Source: Isoetes taiwanensis | Taxonomy: Eukaryota > Streptophyta > Lycopodiopsida > Isoetales > Isoetaceae | NCBI GenBank assembly: GCA_021234155.1 | Contig: JAJEKV010000008.1 | Coordinates: 14,321,410-14,385,409, forward strand | Direction of reading: 5' to 3' | DNA length: 64,000 nt | Shown here: positions 59,686 through 64,000 of the stretch, piece after piece | Layout: each line of letters opens with the position of its first letter | How positions within the stretch are numbered: position 1 is the first letter of the stretch | Program-made: the position numbers and the translations under genes | The notes under the pieces: model-generated | Told to the model about the DNA's origin: nothing | The model's database searches: none | What the model saw: the letters and a program-made list of their open reading frames with translations, nothing else

Positions 59686-59799
59686 TGTATGAAAATGAGT
59701 CATTCATGCAAGTGTACTAAAAAATGGTCCATAAATTCAGGTATTGTCCATAATTAATGAAATTGTGCTTGGAAAAGAGAGCTCAATGGTTGGCTAGAT

Positions 59800-60250
59800 G
59801 GAATGTGCAGGAGCACGGTGCATACATGTGCAAACAGAGGCAGATCGCCATAGCTTGAGGCAATATCTTGACGCTTTGCTTCCTCGCAATCTTTGGGATG
59901 CCAATGCCCTTGAACATGTCAAGACAAAGACACTACCGCCACATAAATCCCACATTGGAACGAGGCCCCAATGCTACCGCCAGATACCCACTTGCCCATG
60001 AAAAGGCGCCAAACTCATTGCCTCCATTCGCACAGGGCACATCATCTTCGAATTGAGACAAAGTGGATGGATTGGTGAGCCACGCCGACGTGCTCACAAT
60101 TCTCGCCAAATGGGAGTCATTGAGGATGAATCTCATACCCTTCAAAGTTCCAAAGATATGATCAAATTCCGGCCGCTTATCTTTGAATTGGTCGCCCGGC
60201 CACCGTTACATGTGACATTGAGCACAAGATCCGTGACAGTCTTTGGGATC
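59800..60250 (+). mobile_element. C-terminal fragment of the GC-rich LINE family
   Basis: GVIEDESHTLQSSKDMIKFR (60112-60170) repeats the IEDESHTFELP motif of LINE copy 2 and IEDECHAL of copy 1. Upstream, THCLHSHRAHHL-like text fits the preceding region of the same proteins. No RT and no 3' tail, so a short isolated piece. Confidence 0.6.
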
Positions 60251-60359
60251 ATACCTTCGGGAGGTTATGGACATGCGATCAGCTATGTCCCCGGGCACAC
60301 ACTTGACATGTATATATCATATCATAACATATATATGTTCTTATGTTTGTCCTCCCCGA

Positions 60360-60780
60360 ATCCGACCGTTGATCCGGAGATCCTACGGCTCACGCGGGCT
60401 TTGGGACGTATCCCACGGCCCGAGATGGCTTGGGAGTTTGTGTCCGATTATATGTAAGCGATCCCACGGCCCAAAGTTGATCCGATCCCCGATCGTCGGG
60501 CCCGAGATCCCACGGCTCTTGTTGCTTTGGGACACATCCCACGGTGCACATGGCTTTGGGAATTATATGTAATCGATCCTACGACCTAGGTTGATCCGAT
60601 CCGATCGCCGATCCGAGATCTTACTACCACGTGGCTTGGCACATATCTTACGGTGCACATGACTTTGGGAATTATATGTAATAGATCCTATGGCTCATGT
60701 TGCTTTAATTATTGTCATGTGGTGAGATCTCGACCCTTGATCGGGTCCAAGATCCTATGGCCCAAGTTGAATGCTCGTTC
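60360..60780. repeat. Degenerate satellite-like repeat, unit about 105-110 bp
   Basis: The words GATCCTACGGC / GATCCCACGG, GCTTTGGGA(CA)CATCCCAC, GCACATGGCTTTGGGAATTA and TTATATGTAATCGATCC recur in the same order about four times, with rising divergence to the right. Frames open through it (60053-60572) are a by-product. Confidence 0.75.
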
Positions 60781-60815
60781 CTTAGGAAAAGGATTTTAAA
60801 TTATTTATATTGTGT

Positions 60816-60889
60816 GGGGAATTCGAACCCTGGCAATTGACCCCCCGGCCCCCCATTCTAACCACTAGACCAAGCATTAATTCTATAAA
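60816..60889 (-). repeat. tRNA-derived SINE head (or tRNA pseudogene)
   Basis: On the minus strand: A-box-like TGGTCTAGTGGTTAG (near 60872-60886) followed about 30 bases later by a B box, GGTTCGAATTCC (60818-60829). The spacing fits an RNA polymerase III promoter. The anticodon region (GGGGGGCCGGGGGG) is not a usable anticodon stem-loop, so a working tRNA is unlikely. Confidence 0.7.
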
Positions 60890-60940
60890 CAATTTATGTT
60901 TCAAATATACTTAAGGGTAATGTTCCCATTAAGATAAAAT

Positions 60941-61660
60941 AGACTATAACATTCTAGCTAGTTCTAGAATGTTCTGGAAAGCTCTAGAAAGTTCTAGAAT
61001 CTTCTAGAAAGTTCTAGAACATAAGAGAATCTAGGGGGGATCTAAGAAAATTCTTCCAGAAAGTTCCAAATTGTTCTAATAAGTTTTAGAATGTTCTAGA
61101 ATGTAGGGGAATCTACGGGAATGTAAGGAAATCTAGGGAAATACTTCCAGAAAGTTCTAGAATATATTGAAAGTCTTAGAATGTTCCAGAAAGTCTTAGA
61201 ATGTTCTAAAAAGTTCTAGAATGTAAAGGAATCTAGAAGAATCTAATAGAATCTAAGAAAATCTCATAAAATATAAGAGAATCTAGGAAAATATTTACAA
61301 GCCTAAGGGAATCTCTTAAAATCTGGGGGATCTAAGGGAATCTTCATAAAATCTAAGGGAATCTAAAAAAATGTTGATGAAATCTTAGAGTATATAGGGG
61401 AATCTTTATAGAATCTCTTTGAATCTCATATAATGTAAGGGAACCTAAGGCAATCTCATAAGGTCTAAAGGGATCTAAGGGAATCTAAGGGGATCTAGGG
61501 GGATCTTCATAGAATCTTGGAGAATCTATGGAAATATAATGGAATCTAGAGGGAATCTTATAAAATTTAGAGGAATCTCCACGAAACCTCCAAGAGAACC
61601 TTGGTAGAATCTTAGAGAATCTATGAATTTAGAGTATTCTTAAAAGATTCTTTTAGAATG
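60941..61660. repeat. Phased TTCTAGAA array grading into GGAATCTAAG repeat
   Basis: The left third is a 10-base-periodic array of TTCTAGAA(A/T)G. From 60962 to 61019 it forms alternating TTC and GAA triplets every five bases (twelve in a row, one mismatch at 60982). It decays through 61225. The right part (61225-61660) is an irregular GGAATCTAAGGGAATCT repeat. No coding. Confidence 0.9.
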
Positions 61661-61730
61661 TAGGGCACGACAACAACTTGCAACATAGGAACATGCTAAA
61701 ACTCGGACATGCACCGTAGGACGCATTAAA

Positions 61731-61782
61731 TTTCTTGTATATATATATTGATACAAGAATTTGGCGCCGGCGGAGCCGGCGC
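61731..61782. repeat. Two adjacent hairpins
   Basis: TTCTTGTAT (61732-61740) pairs with ATACAAGAA (61751-61759). GCGCCGGC (61764-61771) pairs with GCCGGCGC (61775-61782) across GGA. No T-run follows. Confidence 0.8.
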
Positions 61783-61799
61783 ATTTTGCATGCGACAAT

Positions 61800-64000
61800 A
61801 CAATTTCAATAGCAAGTATTTGTTAGTAATAGTTGGATAGTGGTCATGTGCGTAGTGTGGTGTATATGTAGTGCAATGGTGTATTGTGTTTTATGGTGCA
61901 TGTAAGGTGTCGTGGTTAGAGACAATTTGTGTTTTCTCATATCTCTTCTTCGTATTTGTAGCTAAGTTTTAATGCACGCCTTGGAGTCGAACCTAGGTGC
62001 GACCTTCGGCGCAATCCCAAGGTGTAGAGAAAACCTCAATCTCCGACTCCGAAACTTTGTTGTGTGATTGACTACAATATTGTTTGAGATAAGAGGGGGT
62101 AATCTATAGAAAGTGAAGTGCAAAAAATGTTAGTTAAATAAAGAATGAAAAGTCAAGAAATGAAGTTTAACTGACATGGGTACAAATTGTAGCTACCTTG
62201 GACGATCCCTCTTGATTTTGGGCATCCTGAAATAGTAATCATAAAACATTGCAATGTTTAATTTTTACCTGGCACAATCAATTTCCATGTTTAGAGGCGA
62301 TTTCATCCAGGCAAGTTTGTGCATATGGATAAGAATCTTAAATTTGCAATAATAGAATGGTTTAAGAAACTTTAGCTTATATAGGCCTCTAATTATGTAT
62401 ACACATTAGAAAAGCATGGCCCCTAGTTGATATAAAGTAGTAATTAAATTAATAAAGTTGGAGAATATAGCACACAATTAAAACATTGTTTTATAATGAC
62501 GACCTGAAAAAAAAAAAGCCATCTCAGATTTGAAATGTGCTAACCTTGCAATCTTGCATAAGAAACTCAGAATGTTAAATTTCCATACTTCGCTGCCAAG
62601 GTTTTGAAGGCGCATTTGATTCTTAAAGCAAAGCCACTGTGTTAGTTTTGCCGGCTACATTTCTTCCCGTTCTACTCAAAATTCCCGTTCTTAAAGATGG
62701 AATTCGGCACTCTGTTAAGCTCTATCATGAGTATTTTGTTCAGCTTAGAAGCTCACTGCAATCTAGCATCAGGCATGAATCACTTGATGACATGTAACAT
62801 AAATTAGCGTCTTTCTCTTTCAAATGCTTCTTTCACGATGCGCTGCAAACTTCAATAGACCATTTTCAAATGGCAAGGACCTCGGGCAGTGAGGGCAGTC
62901 ATGGGCAAACTAAAAAGGGCAAAAAACAGTTGTTTCACGGAAATCCCATCCGGAGTAGGTAAATTGCACTGATGGCAGAGCTTATTGCTGTGTATAGCGT
63001 ATAGATAGCAACTTACCCGGGTCTCTTTAGTTCAGTTAATCGGTCAAATCACTCAAATAGCATCTGCAAAGCCACAAATTGGGCTTCAGGGTCCTCAAAT
63101 CAAAAGCTTGAACCCTGTTTTGCTCGATAGATCTCAAAATGGGTCTTTGAACACCGTTCTGCTTGATGGGTATTGGCCTGGTAATCTGCAAATGCGACCT
63201 AGTAATAGCCAAATTAGGCTAGCCCTATATTGCTCGCTGACCCCTGCATATCGACAGGTATTTTCGTTTAGGGAATTTTATACCAGCGGACTCGATTTTG
63301 AGGAAACAACCTCAGCCATGAGCTATAAGCTGTACATCCATTCCAGCGCAACACGACGCATAAGCTTAGCCCATCACAAGCATCTTACTTTCGGTTATAA
63401 GCATTTCTAGATTTTACAGTAAAGCCTGCTTCCCAATTTCACAGCAGAGTTTAAAGAGCCTACTTCTGAATTTCACAGCAGAATGTACAGATGAGCTGAC
63501 CATGGGTTCGTTTAATTGGACTTTGAATTTTGGCTTGCAAAATCTCCTCTCATCGCTTACCCCTGCAAGGAGTTTGCAGGAAATAAAGCTCCGAATTGCA
63601 TAAATTAAACTCAACAGGACGATTGTAAAATGCTTGGTGATTTCAACCCTAGAGCCTCTAAATCCCAACGACGGAGGGTACGCTACAGGGTCGGGACTCG
63701 GGAGGCAGGATTTCTGCAGATAGTCAGATAGTGCTACTACTTTTAGCAATAATCTGGTAAAGCATATTTTGAACAACACAGGCACTCTAAGAATGCCAGG
63801 AATATCGATCAACACATGTATCTATTTTTACAGAAGTCCTGCTCGGCGACAAAGGCATTTTCTGCCTAAATCCTTCCATCAAACTGTGGCTTCAGTTACT
63901 TCGCCAAAGGCAAGGTTCTTTAAGATTAATTATCGCAAATATAATCTACACTGAACTATACCTGGGTTTTGGATTGTTTTTTCCTTTTGTCTCGTCTCGG
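61800..64000. other. Right end of window, no supported gene
   Basis: AT-rich with open frames at 63108-63410 (plus) and 63414-63815 (minus) that have no domain I recognise. The minus frame contains a hydrophobic stretch (HFTIVLLSLIYAIRSF) and might be an exon, but nothing supports splicing. A simple A-run is at 62508-62517. Confidence 0.35.

Noticed and set aside
60053-60572. Overlapping open frames of 134 and 109 codons
   Set aside because: They start in a LINE fragment and run through a tandem repeat; the peptides repeat with the DNA unit.
60941-61660. CRISPR-like array
   Set aside because: No unique spacers between units; it is a continuous degenerate simple repeat in a plant genome.

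Overview
The window is nuclear DNA of a land plant with a large, repeat-rich genome. Plant intron signals, plant gene families (a DUF1218 protein, an LRR receptor kinase, a PRP28/RH21-type helicase, a LysM protein) and plant-type transposons support this. I recognise the two cut-and-paste-type transposase families from memory mainly in mosses, lycophytes and other seed-free lineages, so a lycophyte or fern is my best guess; that is inference. Nothing bacterial, organellar or CRISPR-like was seen.

Layout. 0-1 kb: 3' end of an L1-like LINE with a poly(A) tail. 2.5-3.5 kb: exons of a SAM methyltransferase-like gene remnant. 4.3-9.9 kb: one copy of a duplicated segment carrying a broken LysM exon, split by a 4.3 kb GC-rich LINE. 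10.8-13.3 kb: a broken gene joining coiled coil, RING-like half site, basic tail and FCP1-like phosphatase. 13.7-16.8 kb: a degenerate transposase gene on the minus strand. 17.7-18.2 kb: a MITE-like element beside the 5' half of a PRP28-like helicase pseudogene; its 3' end reappears at 26.9 kb after a second LINE (20.6-22.6 kb) and a 1.65 kb purine-only tract (24.9-26.5 kb). 28.0-30.5 kb: a LysM gene, the better-preserved partner of the 4.3 kb copy. 31.8-34.5 kb: direct repeats, a fold-back and remnants of LINE and copia elements. 37.2-37.7 kb: an LRR-kinase remnant. 39.6-41.2 kb: a 1.6 kb gypsy-type LTR. 42.3-43.4 kb: an apparently intact three-exon DUF1218 gene, the best intact gene here. 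44.7-47.7 kb: a third LINE.

48-60 kb is the most unusual part. A DUF7869-type transposase gene (56.84-59.69 kb, plus strand) lies head to head with a long, fragmented accessory gene (54.49 down to about 50.97 kb, minus strand). That gene opens with the same eight residues as histone H3. A family of short near-perfect palindromes built on AAATTGGGCG is scattered through the non-coding parts of the same block. I infer one large composite DNA transposon, now decayed.

60-62 kb holds a degenerate satellite, a tRNA-derived SINE-like head, and a 10-bp-phased TTCTAGAA array that forms twelve successive heat-shock-element half sites. The last 2 kb shows no gene I can support.

Most coding sequence is mobile-element derived and broken by stops and frameshifts. 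Only the DUF1218 gene and, less certainly, the LysM gene look functional.
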